Shown here one piece after another: positions 1-6,963 of a stretch of 14,218 nt of DNA. The notes under the pieces were generated by a model. The model was not told where the DNA came from, did not search any database, and saw only the letters and a program-made list of their open reading frames with translations. Both the position numbers and the translations under genes were made by a program. The stretch lies in assembly GCA_046262015.1 (NCBI GenBank), contig JBHENN010000081.1, positions 1 to 14,218 on the forward strand. The letters run 5' to 3'. This stretch comes from JBHENN01 sp046262015. GTDB taxonomy: Bacteria > Actinomycetota > CADDZG01 > WHSQ01. Position 1 is the first letter of the stretch. Every line of letters begins with the position of its first letter.

Positions 1-1
1 G

Positions 2-496
2 GCTAAAGGGAAGCCCTCAGGCCGGACGCAGGAGATCCAGCGGCTGATCGGCCGGTCTCTGCGCGCCGTCACCGACATGGCCGTCCTCGGTGAGCGGACG
101 GTCTGGCTGGACTGCGACGTGCTCCAGGCGGACGGAGGCACCCGAACCGCGGCCATCACCGGCTCGTTCGTGGCTCTTGCCCAAGCGTTCGAGAAGATGC
201 AGCAGGATGGCGCCCTCGAGCGCTCTCCTGCCATGGACTCCGTCAGCGCGATCAGTGTGGGGATCGTTGCCGGCGTACCGTGCCTGGATCTCAACTCCGC
301 CGAGGACTCCACCGCCCAGGTCGACATGAACGTCGTGATGACGGGGGAGGGCCGGCTGATCGAAGTGCAGGGCACCGCCGAGGACGGTTCGTTCGACCGG
401 TCCGAGCTCGACCTGTTGCTGGACCTCGCGACCACCGGTATCCACGAGCTCACGCGCGAGCAGCGCGTCGCGTTGGGGGTTCCCGCGACGCGGTGA
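2..496 (+). CDS. rph: Ribonuclease PH, 3' part of gene (5' end outside window)
   Basis: RNase PH is a phosphorolytic 3'-to-5' exoribonuclease that trims tRNA 3' ends in the cytoplasm. The window opens inside the gene, and 164 residues remain before the TGA. Family-typical segments are visible: GRTQEIQRLIGRSLRA at the very start, LGERTVWLDCDVLQADGG near residues 29-46, then TRTAAITGSFVAL, and later PCLDLNSAEDS followed by the MNVVMTGEG stretch, which matches the second half of the RNase PH fold. The in-frame ATG at 77 is internal, because conserved sequence continues upstream of it to the window edge. The stop overlaps the start of the next gene (GTGA), so the two are probably translationally coupled. 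The rph-rdgB pairing is common in actinobacteria and other bacteria. Identification is firm; only the N-terminal third is missing. Confidence 0.96.
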   Translation, partial: AKGKPSGRTQEIQRLIGRSLRAVTDMAVLGERTVWLDCDVLQADGGTRTAAITGSFVALAQAFEKMQQDGALERSPAMDSVSAISVGIVAGVPCLDLNSAEDSTAQVDMNVVMTGEGRLIEVQGTAEDGSFDRSELDLLLDLATTGIHELTREQRVALGVPATR

Positions 497-1077
497 GAGC
501 CGTGTTCGCGTCGCGCAACCGCCACAAGGTCGAACAGGTCGCACTCCTGCTCCCCGACGTCGAGCTGATCGATATCGACCGTGTCGCTCCGGACCTCGAG
601 CTCGAAGAGCCGTTCGACACCTTCGAGGAGAATGCCTTCGCGAAGGCAGAGGCCGTCTGCCGGTTCACCGGTCTGGCGGCAATCGCTGACGACTCTGGTC
701 TCGAGGTGGATGCCCTCGGGGGGGCGCCGGGGGTGAGGTCGGCCCGTTACGCCGGCGAGATGGCGACCGATCGCGAGAACAACGAGAAGCTACTCGCCGC
801 GCTCGAAGGCGTGCCCGAAGAGCTCCGTCGATGCCGCTACCGATGCGCGGCCGCACTCGTGTTGCCAGATGGCCGACGAGCGATCGCCGAAGGAGCGTGC
901 GAGGGCATCGTCGTCCTCGAGGGACGCGGTGACCTCGGGTTCGGATACGACCCTCTCGTGGTCCCCCAAGGGGACTCGCGCACGATGGGCGAGATCCCGC
1001 TAGAGGAAAAGCTTGGGTTCAGCCACCGAGGTCGTGCTTTCCGTGCCCTTGCCGACAAGATGCGAGGGCTGGGCTGA
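493..1077 (+). CDS. rdgB: XTP/dITP (non-canonical purine NTP) pyrophosphatase, RdgB/HAM1 family
   Basis: This enzyme hydrolyses dITP, ITP and XTP to monophosphates and pyrophosphate, keeping deaminated purines out of DNA and RNA. I chose the GTG at 493 because it gives a 194-residue protein of normal family length and overlaps the rph stop in a GTGA junction; the longer open frame upstream is only a shadow of rph. The N-terminal nucleotide-binding motif FASRNRHK (residues 5-12), the metal and substrate segment ADDSGLEVDALGGAPGVRSA (65-84), FGYDPL (150-155) and SHRGRA (177-182) are all present in family order. There is no clear separate ribosome binding site, which fits coupling to rph. The gene ends 8 bases before the convergent hisN stop, leaving little room for a terminator. 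Confidence 0.96.
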   Translation: MRAVFASRNRHKVEQVALLLPDVELIDIDRVAPDLELEEPFDTFEENAFAKAEAVCRFTGLAAIADDSGLEVDALGGAPGVRSARYAGEMATDRENNEKLLAALEGVPEELRRCRYRCAAALVLPDGRRAIAEGACEGIVVLEGRGDLGFGYDPLVVPQGDSRTMGEIPLEEKLGFSHRGRAFRALADKMRGLG

Positions 1078-1085
1078 CGCGTCCG

Positions 1086-1919
1086 TCAGTCCCATTCCGC
1101 CCCGGCGGAGCGCTCTTCGGTCCAGTCCGGTGAGGTGTCCGCCGCCAATCGCACAACCTCGTCGTGCAGCGCTCCGTTGGTCGTAAGGCACGACCCGTCG
1201 CCGTCCCAGCGGGAACCATCGAGGTGGGTGAGTACGCCTCCTGCTTCGCGCACGATCGGCTCGAGAGCGGCGGCGTCCCAATGCGAGATAGCGGGTTCCA
1301 CCATCACCTCGGCCGCTCCGCGAGCGACCAGCATGTGTCCCCAGAAGTCGCCGAAGCCGCGACTGCGACCGCACCGTGTCGTCAATGCGCGGAAGAAGTC
1401 ATCGAGGCCGACCGCACGGAAACCGTCCACACCCGCGAACATGACGGCGGCTTCCTCGAGGGTGTCCACGTTGGAAACCCCGATCGTCGCCCCGTTCAGC
1501 CGCGCACCGGATCCGTCGGCTGCGTCGTAGGTCTCCCCGAGCGCGGGCGCGTGGGCGACACCGAGCACACTCCTGCCGTCGACCTCGAGCGCCACGAGGG
1601 TTGCCCATATCGGGATCCCCGCCAGGTAGTTGTTGGTTCCGTCGATGGGGTCGACTATCCAGGTCGGGGCCGCGGGGTCCGGCGCGCCGCCACCCGCTGC
1701 GGTCAGCCCCTCCTCCTCGCCGAGGACGTTGTGATGGGGGAACGCGCGGGCGATGCGTAGGCGGATCTGAGCCTCGACCGCCCAGTCGGCCTCGCTCACC
1801 CAGCTCCCGTCGTCCTTGCGCTCCGTCCTGGGGTCCCGACCGAAATGACCCATCGCGATACGCCCGCCGAGGCGCGCCGCCTGCACGGCGAAATCGAGCT
1901 CCGTGGAGTGATCGCTCAT
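1086..1919 (-). CDS. hisN: Inositol monophosphatase-family phosphatase, probable histidinol-phosphatase HisN
   Basis: The protein is a 277-residue Mg-dependent phosphatase of the inositol monophosphatase superfamily. The metal-binding motifs are intact: GEEEG (67-71), WIVDPIDGTNNY (87-98) and WDAAALEPIVREAGG (214-228). The stretch DFWGHMLVARGAAEVMVEP (191-209) is characteristic of the HisN branch, which dephosphorylates L-histidinol phosphate in histidine biosynthesis. The family assignment is direct; the substrate is inferred, and myo-inositol-1-phosphatase or a general sugar phosphatase remains possible because no other his gene is in the window. The ATG at 1917-1919 overlaps the TGA of the upstream AAA+ gene (ATGA), and the bases just upstream are a C/G run without a Shine-Dalgarno match, so translation is probably coupled to the ATPase gene. 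Confidence 0.88.
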   Translation of the reverse strand: MSDHSTELDFAVQAARLGGRIAMGHFGRDPRTERKDDGSWVSEADWAVEAQIRLRIARAFPHHNVLGEEEGLTAAGGGAPDPAAPTWIVDPIDGTNNYLAGIPIWATLVALEVDGRSVLGVAHAPALGETYDAADGSGARLNGATIGVSNVDTLEEAAVMFAGVDGFRAVGLDDFFRALTTRCGRSRGFGDFWGHMLVARGAAEVMVEPAISHWDAAALEPIVREAGGVLTHLDGSRWDGDGSCLTTNGALHDEVVRLAADTSPDWTEERSAGAEWD

Positions 1920-3328
1920 CGGCCGCGGGGGGGTACCTGAACACCCAGCAACCGCTTCGTCAGCTCACCCCCGTGAACGAGAAGGTCGTGAAGAGAGTCC
2001 GAGATGTGACGGTCGTACACGACCATGCCGTTCCCTTCCTCTGCGGCGTAGAGCGCAGCCTTTCGCAGCAGCTCGCGGATGAACGCGCCGCTGGTTCCCT
2101 CGGTCCTCTTGACGATCGCCGACGCGTCTTCGATCCGGAGATCTAAGCCCTCGCCGTACAGCTGCAGGAGGCGCCGGCGCGAGTCTTCGTCCGGCAGAGG
2201 GATCTCGATCGCCTGATCCACGCGACCGGGACGAGCGGCCAGAGCCGGCTCGAGCAGGTCCGGCCGGTTCGTGGTGAGAAGGAAGATCACATCCACATCC
2301 TCCGCGAGGCCGTCCATCTCGTTCAGGAGCTCGAACAGAAGGGGCGTGCACGCGCCCTCTCCCGTCCGTTCCTCGGCGACAAGGTCCACGTCTTCGAGCA
2401 CTACCATCGAGGGCGCCAGCATGCGGGCGAGCGCACAGGACTGTTTGATCAGTCCGAACGTGCGGCCCGTGAGGAGCAGCACGGTTCGTTCGGTCATGGC
2501 AGAAGCCAGATACATCGCCGTGAGCGTCTTTCCGGTACCCGGCGCGCCGTGCAAGAGGATCCCTCTCTTGAGGTGACGTCCTGCACGCGCCAACCGGTGT
2601 CGGTGGCGGGCGAAACCCAGTGTGTGACGCTCGACGCGTTCGAGCACCCCGGGCGGCAGGATGATCGAGTCGTGATCGACTTCCGGCAGCGGATGATAAT
2701 GGACCTCGAGGGCACCGAAGCGATTCGCCGAGAGCGACAGAACGTGGCCACGGTAGATGTTCCGCTCGCTGATGCTCCTCCGTAGCTCGTCCAGCAGGCG
2801 GTTGGCGGCCTCCCGCGAAGGGGCCATGACCTCCACGCGCAGGGGTTCCATCCGAAGATCGTGCGGCCCACGCACCAGTACTGCATAGCTCTCACGTTCC
2901 TCTGTGACGAGGACGAGCCCGAACTGGATGCAGTTGAGCTTGCGATCGCCCTCGAGCGAAAGGTTGAGATATTCGACCGGGCCCTGCGTTGGTCCACCAC
3001 CCATCGGTCCCGGCGGCGTCAGAAGATCGGAAAGGGTCGTTCCCATCATGTGCTTGTGAAACGCCTTGACGCCGACGATCTCAGCGGATCGCGCCGGCTG
3101 CGCGAGATAGGCATCTAGCGCCACCTGGACGTTCCCGTGATCATGCGCTTCGAACTGTTCGGACACCACAGGGAGGCGCAGAGGATCGGTACCGAGATGT
3201 CTGCGTAGCAGACCCGTGAAGAAGGCTTCCTCCTGGGGGGCGGACGAAACCGCCTGATCCAGGAAGCGTTTGAATGCGCCTCCGAACTCCTTCGTGGTCA
3301 GACCTTCGGCGTCGGCCGAGTCACTCAC
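1916..3328 (-). CDS. AAA+ ATPase (FtsH/CDC48/BCS1-like module) with unrecognised N-terminal domain
   Basis: A 470-residue protein with a single C-terminal AAA+ module. It has Walker A GAPGTGKT (261-268), a Walker B variant VVLEDVDLV (309-317) in which Glu-Asp replaces the usual Asp-Glu, sensor 1 TTNRPD (352-357), RPGRVDQ (366-372) in the arginine-finger region, and a sensor-2-like TSGAFIREL (412-420). The N-terminal 220 residues are mixed alpha/beta and I do not recognise them. There is no protease motif, zinc site or membrane segment, so this is not FtsH or Lon. It is probably a cytosolic remodelling ATPase with unknown client. The GTG start at 3326-3328 is supported by a G-rich Shine-Dalgarno run 6 bases upstream. 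It overlaps hisN by 4 bases in a two-gene operon, but no functional link to histidine synthesis is evident. Confidence 0.9.
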   Translation of the reverse strand: MSDSADAEGLTTKEFGGAFKRFLDQAVSSAPQEEAFFTGLLRRHLGTDPLRLPVVSEQFEAHDHGNVQVALDAYLAQPARSAEIVGVKAFHKHMMGTTLSDLLTPPGPMGGGPTQGPVEYLNLSLEGDRKLNCIQFGLVLVTEERESYAVLVRGPHDLRMEPLRVEVMAPSREAANRLLDELRRSISERNIYRGHVLSLSANRFGALEVHYHPLPEVDHDSIILPPGVLERVERHTLGFARHRHRLARAGRHLKRGILLHGAPGTGKTLTAMYLASAMTERTVLLLTGRTFGLIKQSCALARMLAPSMVVLEDVDLVAEERTGEGACTPLLFELLNEMDGLAEDVDVIFLLTTNRPDLLEPALAARPGRVDQAIEIPLPDEDSRRRLLQLYGEGLDLRIEDASAIVKRTEGTSGAFIRELLRKAALYAAEEGNGMVVYDRHISDSLHDLLVHGGELTKRLLGVQVPPRGR

Positions 3329-3419
3329 CGGATACCCCCTGTCCTCGAGATCGCTGTGTCGGTCAAAGATACGGGCGGGGTCGAGCGGTCGTACGACGCC
3401 GGTTCGCGTCCACGACCCG

Positions 3420-3425
3420 TAGGAT
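3420..3425 (+). promoter_or_regulatory. Possible -10 hexamer for the tRNA-Leu gene
   Basis: TAGGAT fits the actinobacterial TANNNT -10 pattern and would place transcription start about 2 bases before the mature tRNA. No convincing -35 hexamer stands at 16-19 bases upstream, so this is a weak call based on position and one hexamer. Confidence 0.3.
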
Positions 3426-3433
3426 CGGAGCTC

Positions 3434-3517
3434 GCGGGCGTGGTGAAATCGGCAGACACGCCGGCTTTAGGTGCCGGTGCTCGAAAGAGCTTGAGGGTTC
3501 GAGTCCCTCCGCCCGCA
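3434..3517 (+). tRNA. tRNA-Leu (anticodon TAG)
   Basis: A complete class II cloverleaf can be folded by hand. The acceptor stem is GCGGGCG (3434-3440) with CGCCCGC (3510-3516). The D stem is GTG/CAC (3443-3445/3457-3459). The anticodon stem CCGGC/GCCGG encloses the loop TTTAGGT with anticodon TAG at 3468-3470. A long variable arm GCTC-GAAA-GAGC (3479-3490) is typical of leucine tRNAs, and the T arm is GAGGG-TTCGAGT-CCCTC (3493-3509). The discriminator base is A at 3517, as expected for leucine. The gene does not encode CCA: the next bases are CCT, so a CCA-adding enzyme must finish the 3' end. It reads CUA and, by wobble, other CUN codons. Confidence 0.97.
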
Positions 3518-3568
3518 CCTCGTGATTGTCGCGGGCCATCGTGGGCGCGGGTTGCGAGCAGACGAGAG

Positions 3569-4996
3569 CTATGCGGGGCAGGGGTGGGCTCCGCGCTGGA
3601 CGCGGCGCACGCTCCCGTTCGAGATCGTCACGCAGTCGCTGGTGCCTCCCGGCCACGCGATCGATACCAGGCCCGTGCGGTCGCGCCCGAGGCCGAGGTG
3701 CACGTACCCGGGATCGGACTGCGCGCGGAAGTTGAACCCATCGGTGACCTCGCGACGGTAGTGCCGAGAGGGCGTGGTCACCTCGATGCGAGCGCCCATC
3801 CCCGACGGGTTCCAGCGGGTCCCTATCAGCCGCAGCGCGGCCCAGCGACCCCCGTCCGAGCGGTTCTCCAGGAGCGAGCTCGGACCGCACGGCGGGTACG
3901 GAGAAGAGACGCCGCAACGGTGGCCGTTCGTGACGAAGACGTCCATGCGACCGTCGCCATCGTGATCGGCCGTGGTGACCGCATCGCCGTTGCCCCGAGA
4001 GGTGCCTCGGTAGGACCGTCCGTGGACCTTGTCGAACCCGTCACGCTGGTTGCGGATGATGACGAAGTCCGCGCGGTTGGTGCCATCGCGGTAGCCCTGG
4101 ACGACGAAGAGGTCGAGGTCTCCGTCGTTGTTGAGGTCGACCCAGGTGCTCATGCGCCCCATCTTGAGCCGTCGCTCGTACACCTTTCGGAACCTCCCTC
4201 CTTCGTTGTGGAGGACGACCGAGCGTGACGCCTTCACCAGGTGGAGATCGCTGAGTCCGTCTCCGTCGAAGTCCCCCCACGCGCTCGACTGCCAGTTCCG
4301 TCCGCCAAGGCCGACCGTCGCGCGCGTGAACCGACCCCCTCGGTTCTCGTACGCCACCGGCGCGCGGTGAGCCTTCTGCAGCACGAGCAGATCGGGGTCC
4401 CCGTCGGCATCCCAATCGGCCCACGACGAGCTCACCGTCGCGAGCTCGTGCGCCAGCCCGGCTCGGGCGCGCCGGAAGCGCCCGCGCAGGTTCTCGAACA
4501 ACACGTTCGGATGTCCGGAGCGGTGATGGTTGCCGACGAACAGGTCGAGGTCTCCGTCCCCGTCGTGGTCGATCCAGTTCACCGTGCGGCCGCGCCCGGA
4601 CCGATCGGCGACACCGAGATGGCCGGCGCGATCGCGCAGCCCGTCGTCGGTCTGGACCAGCATCTGGTTCTTCCCGTCGCCGGTTCCCTGGTCGGCACCC
4701 TGGGTGCAGTAGAGGTCGCTGCGGCCGTCACCGTTCGCCTCGCCCCACGCGCAACCGTGCCGGTCGACCTCGTAGGGGTAGAGAGCGGGCTCGCGCATGC
4801 GCCTGTAGGTGCCGTCGCCGCGGTTGCGAAACCAGCGCGGCTCGAACCAGTGGTAGCCGACCAACAGATCCGCATCCCCATCACGGTCATGGTCGAACCA
4901 GGTCTGGCCCCACGTCCGCGGTGGAGTGTCGGCGACGCCGGCAGCCCTGGTGACGTCGACGAAGCGATAGCGCGCGGCGGCATCGGACCCAACCAA
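3569..4996 (-). CDS. Secreted FG-GAP/VCBS seven-repeat protein with C-terminal UnbV/ASPIC domain (CRTAC1-like)
   Basis: Seven calcium-binding-type loops of the form D-x-D-x-D-G-x-x-D-L are visible from the TTG at 4996: around residues 35-44, 87-95 (degenerate, EANGDGRSD), 143-151, 194-202, 242-250, 287-295 and 344-352. This is the number expected for a seven-bladed integrin-alpha-like beta-propeller. Residues 383-468 match the UnbV/ASPIC domain, with RWAALRLIGTRWNPSGMGAR, REVTDGFNF, VHLGLG and VSIAWPGG. Such proteins are usually exported and bind calcium; their ligands are mostly unknown. Four cysteines (81, 97, 361, 370) could form disulfides outside the cell. The TTG has a GGAG 8 bases upstream, but starting there cuts off a signal peptide encoded in the same frame just upstream (see next entry), so the true start is probably further upstream. 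The gene lies directly downstream of the phospholipase gene. Confidence 0.88.
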   Translation of the reverse strand: MVGSDAAARYRFVDVTRAAGVADTPPRTWGQTWFDHDRDGDADLLVGYHWFEPRWFRNRGDGTYRRMREPALYPYEVDRHGCAWGEANGDGRSDLYCTQGADQGTGDGKNQMLVQTDDGLRDRAGHLGVADRSGRGRTVNWIDHDGDGDLDLFVGNHHRSGHPNVLFENLRGRFRRARAGLAHELATVSSSWADWDADGDPDLLVLQKAHRAPVAYENRGGRFTRATVGLGGRNWQSSAWGDFDGDGLSDLHLVKASRSVVLHNEGGRFRKVYERRLKMGRMSTWVDLNNDGDLDLFVVQGYRDGTNRADFVIIRNQRDGFDKVHGRSYRGTSRGNGDAVTTADHDGDGRMDVFVTNGHRCGVSSPYPPCGPSSLLENRSDGGRWAALRLIGTRWNPSGMGARIEVTTPSRHYRREVTDGFNFRAQSDPGYVHLGLGRDRTGLVSIAWPGGTSDCVTISNGSVRRVQRGAHPCPA

Positions 4997-5074
4997 GACT
5001 TGGGCTCCGACCAGGAGCGCTATGACGGGAGCTCCTCGTGCGCGGCGGCGGGACGACAGGCTGAGAGCCCTCAG
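4997..5074 (-). other. In-frame 5' extension of the FG-GAP gene encoding a signal peptide; possible CTG start
   Basis: The FG-GAP frame stays open upstream of the TTG at 4996 and reads a textbook export signal: basic SSRRRARG, hydrophobic APVIALLVGAQVLVG, then SDAAA before RYRF. No ATG, GTG or TTG exists in this frame between 4997 and the upstream region. Candidate starts are CTG at 5072-5074, which overlaps the TGA of the phospholipase gene as CTGA, or CTG at 5057-5059, which has a GAGGG 8 bases upstream. The open frame and the amino-acid pattern are seen directly; initiation at CTG is inferred. Confidence 0.6.
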
Positions 5075-5790
5075 CGGAGCGCTCGGATCAGGTCGGCAAG
5101 CGCGTTCCCGGCGCGGTTCAGACGACGCTTGGTTATGCGGTGCACCCGGGTGTTGTAGCTGTGACGGGCGTAGGCCCGAACGAGCGTTTCGTAGTAGCGG
5201 TGTGAACCCCGTGCCACAGACAGCGTCAGCGCGTGCGGCGTAACGCGGTCGGCACCGTCGTAGCTGAAGCGATAGACGGTATCGGACGCTTCCGATCTGC
5301 GGTCCACCGCAGCTTCGTACAGGGGGTGGACGCGGTCCTCGGCCCGCATCCAGCCGTCGGTGTGCATGGGCTGCGCGACATCGCCGAGGATGTGAGCCAG
5401 GATGCCGAGCGCTCGGCTCGCGGCGCGCTCGCGCCCGTCGCCGAGACGGTTACGGGTTCGCTCGAACCACACCTCTGCCGCCTCGGGGGCGCCGCCCCAG
5501 GTCGCACCCCACTCGTCCCAGACGTGCCACCACGACGCGCTCGCGTGATCGATCCCGTCGACGGTATCGGGGTCGTCGGTCGCCCGGAGCGCAACGCCGA
5601 CCCGCACCCAGGCGCCCGCAGCCCCGGCTCCTTGTAAGGCCTTCTCCAGGATCCAGTCGTGGGTCCCGTAGGAATCGCCGCCGTCGACGCCGTTGGACCA
5701 TGCGGCGGCATGGGCGGGAGCGCCGAGTAGGAGCGCGATCACGAGGGCGGCCACGGTCAGGACGTGCCTCCGGGCGGTGGTCGGGTCCAT
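5071..5790 (-). CDS. Secreted zinc-dependent phospholipase C family protein
   Basis: A 239-residue exported protein. The signal peptide spans residues 1-30, and cleavage after AHAAA would leave Trp as residue 1 of the mature enzyme, as in Bacillus cereus phospholipase C, where that N-terminal Trp is a zinc ligand. In mature numbering the whole zinc set can be placed: W1, H14, D45, H59, H103, D107, H113, H125 and E129. Spacings D45-H59 (14), H103-D107-H113 (4 and 6) and H125-E129 (4) equal those of the B. cereus enzyme, and LGDVAQPMH is the family signature. It should hydrolyse phospholipids or other phosphodiesters outside the cell; an S1/P1-nuclease-like activity is the main alternative. I chose the ATG at 5788-5790, with AGGA 8 bases upstream, because the longer open frame adds no signal-like sequence. 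Its stop overlaps the FG-GAP reading frame. Confidence 0.9.
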   Translation of the reverse strand: MDPTTARRHVLTVAALVIALLLGAPAHAAAWSNGVDGGDSYGTHDWILEKALQGAGAAGAWVRVGVALRATDDPDTVDGIDHASASWWHVWDEWGATWGGAPEAAEVWFERTRNRLGDGRERAASRALGILAHILGDVAQPMHTDGWMRAEDRVHPLYEAAVDRRSEASDTVYRFSYDGADRVTPHALTLSVARGSHRYYETLVRAYARHSYNTRVHRITKRRLNRAGNALADLIRALR

Positions 5791-5863
5791 GGGGCGAGTC
5801 CTATCACGGAGCGCCGGTCGACCTGCCGGGCAGAAAAGGGGTCCGCTATGAGGCGGTTCGTCG

Positions 5864-5921
5864 CCTTTGCCCCGAGGCGGGACGTGACGCCGCTCGCTAG
5901 AGTCGTCGCGGGGGCAAAAGG
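5864..5921. repeat. Near-perfect inverted repeat between divergent phospholipase and protease genes
   Basis: CCTTTGCCCC (5864-5873) and GGGGCAAAAGG (5911-5921) are inverted copies that differ by one extra A. They lie in the 225-base region (5791-6015) between the two divergently transcribed secreted-enzyme genes, which is where shared control would act. The region shows no other gene and no confident promoter hexamers. The repeat could be an operator pair or a stem in a leader RNA. Confidence 0.4.
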
Positions 5922-6015
5922 GAATGAAGGAGGACGTACCTCGGTTCTCCGAAGAGGGTGCCGTGGGACGGGTCCGGCCGACGCCGGTTCCGCAACCGAG
6001 CGAGAGGGGTTCTCG

Positions 6016-6831
6016 ATGCGGGTTCGTTCGATCCTGATGCTGATGGCTGCGTTCGTCCTCGTGCTGCCTGCCCCGGTCCAAGCCGAACCCGCGTGGGCTC
6101 CGGCCGACGTCGCAACCATCCACCCAGGGGTGCAGACGTTCACCGATGGGGGACAGTGCACGGCCAACTTCGTTTTCTTCGACGCTCTTGGCGACGTCTA
6201 CATCGGCCAAGCGGCCCACTGCGCCGGGACCGGAGGAGCCACCGAGACCGACGGGTGTGATTCAGGGAGTCTGCCGCTCGGCACGCCCGTCGAGGTCGAC
6301 GGAGCGTCGGCCACGGGCACCCTGGTCTACTCGTCCTGGATCGCGATGCAGCAGAACGGCGAGAGCGATCCCGACACGTGCGCGTATAACGACTTCGCGC
6401 TGGTGAAGTTCAACCCCGTCGACTACGGCAAGGTCAATCCGTCGGTGCCGTTCTACGGTGGCCCGACTGCGGTCGGTGCCAGCACCTCGCTCGGCGACAA
6501 CGTCTACTCCTACGGGAACTCTGGTCTACGCCTCGGTCTCTCGCCTCTCAGCCCCAAGGAGGGCTACAGCCTCGGCGAGGCGGGCAGCGGCTGGACCCAC
6601 GACGTCTACACCGTGACGCCGGGTATCCCCGGCGACTCCGGGTCTGCGTTCCTCTCGGCGAACGGCGCCGCGCTCGGAACTCTGAGCACCGTGGCGATCC
6701 TTCCGTTCCCCGCGTCGAACGGTGTGTCGGATCTCGGGAGCGAGTTCGCCTACCTGCGAGCGCACGGAGGCTTCGACAACATCCAGCTCGCGCTCGGCAC
6801 GGAGCCGTTCACCGGAGGCCTGCTTCCCTAG
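6016..6831 (+). CDS. Secreted trypsin-like (chymotrypsin-fold) serine protease
   Basis: A 271-residue protein with a signal peptide (basic start, hydrophobic core to about residue 19, APVQA before EPAW). The catalytic triad is in family order: His68 in GQAAHC, Asp126 in YNDFALV, and Ser208 in PGDSGSAF. Cys48/Cys69 flank the histidine as in the conserved S1 disulfide, and Cys81/Cys122 could form a second one. It should act outside the cell as an endopeptidase; substrate specificity cannot be read reliably. The ATG at 6016 is preceded by GAGAGGGG with a 6-base gap, a strong ribosome site; the open frame upstream has no signal-like sequence. It is divergent from the phospholipase gene and convergent with the wall-protein gene. 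No pro-domain of the alpha-lytic type is present, so it may fold without a chaperone segment. Confidence 0.92.
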   Translation: MRVRSILMLMAAFVLVLPAPVQAEPAWAPADVATIHPGVQTFTDGGQCTANFVFFDALGDVYIGQAAHCAGTGGATETDGCDSGSLPLGTPVEVDGASATGTLVYSSWIAMQQNGESDPDTCAYNDFALVKFNPVDYGKVNPSVPFYGGPTAVGASTSLGDNVYSYGNSGLRLGLSPLSPKEGYSLGEAGSGWTHDVYTVTPGIPGDSGSAFLSANGAALGTLSTVAILPFPASNGVSDLGSEFAYLRAHGGFDNIQLALGTEPFTGGLLP

Positions 6832-6959
6832 TTCAAGACCTTGATGGTCCCCTTCCTTCACGGCCTTGTTGCCTGTGCTGTCGGTCGACCGCCTTGATCT
6901 TGTACGTGTAGTCGTACAACTGCTACGACTACGAGGAACGAGTAACGCTTCCGGCGCAT
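6828..6959 (-). pseudogene. Decayed remnant of a secreted protein (signal-like start plus Fn3/Ig-like C-terminal end)
   Basis: On the minus strand an ATG at 6957-6959 opens a 33-codon frame beginning MRRKRYSFLVVVAVV, which looks like the start of a signal peptide. A different frame just downstream reads YDYTYKIKAVD, then after one extra base DSTGNKAVKEG, and after another extra base TIKVLN followed by TAG at 6828-6830. Joined across these two one-base insertions, the text resembles the last strands of a fibronectin-III or Ig-like domain in secreted proteins. It lies only 4 bases after the wall-protein stop and overlaps the last bases of the protease gene. The reading is by eye, and chance resemblance cannot be excluded. 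Confidence 0.42.
6908..6932. repeat. Perfect 9-base inverted repeat (7-base loop) between convergent genes
   Basis: GTAGTCGTA (6908-6916) and TACGACTAC (6924-6932) can form a hairpin with loop CAACTGC. It sits between the 3' ends of the convergent protease and wall-protein genes, where a two-way terminator or transcript end would be useful. There is no T tract on either side, so intrinsic termination is not shown. It also lies inside the decayed remnant, close to the point where its two coding pieces meet. Confidence 0.45.
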
Positions 6960-6963
6960 GGCG

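Noticed and set aside
1135..1760. Plus-strand open frames opposite hisN.
   Set aside because: They are antisense shadows of a gene with intact catalytic motifs.
3356..5158. Plus-strand open frames opposite the FG-GAP gene, with Val/Asp-rich translations.
   Set aside because: They are antisense shadows of the DxDGDxD repeats in GC-rich DNA and have no ribosome site or recognisable domain.
5071..6219. Longer phospholipase reading frame with 143 extra N-terminal residues.
   Set aside because: The added part has no domain or signal features and overlaps the protease start region, and the ATG at 5790 has a signal peptide directly after it.
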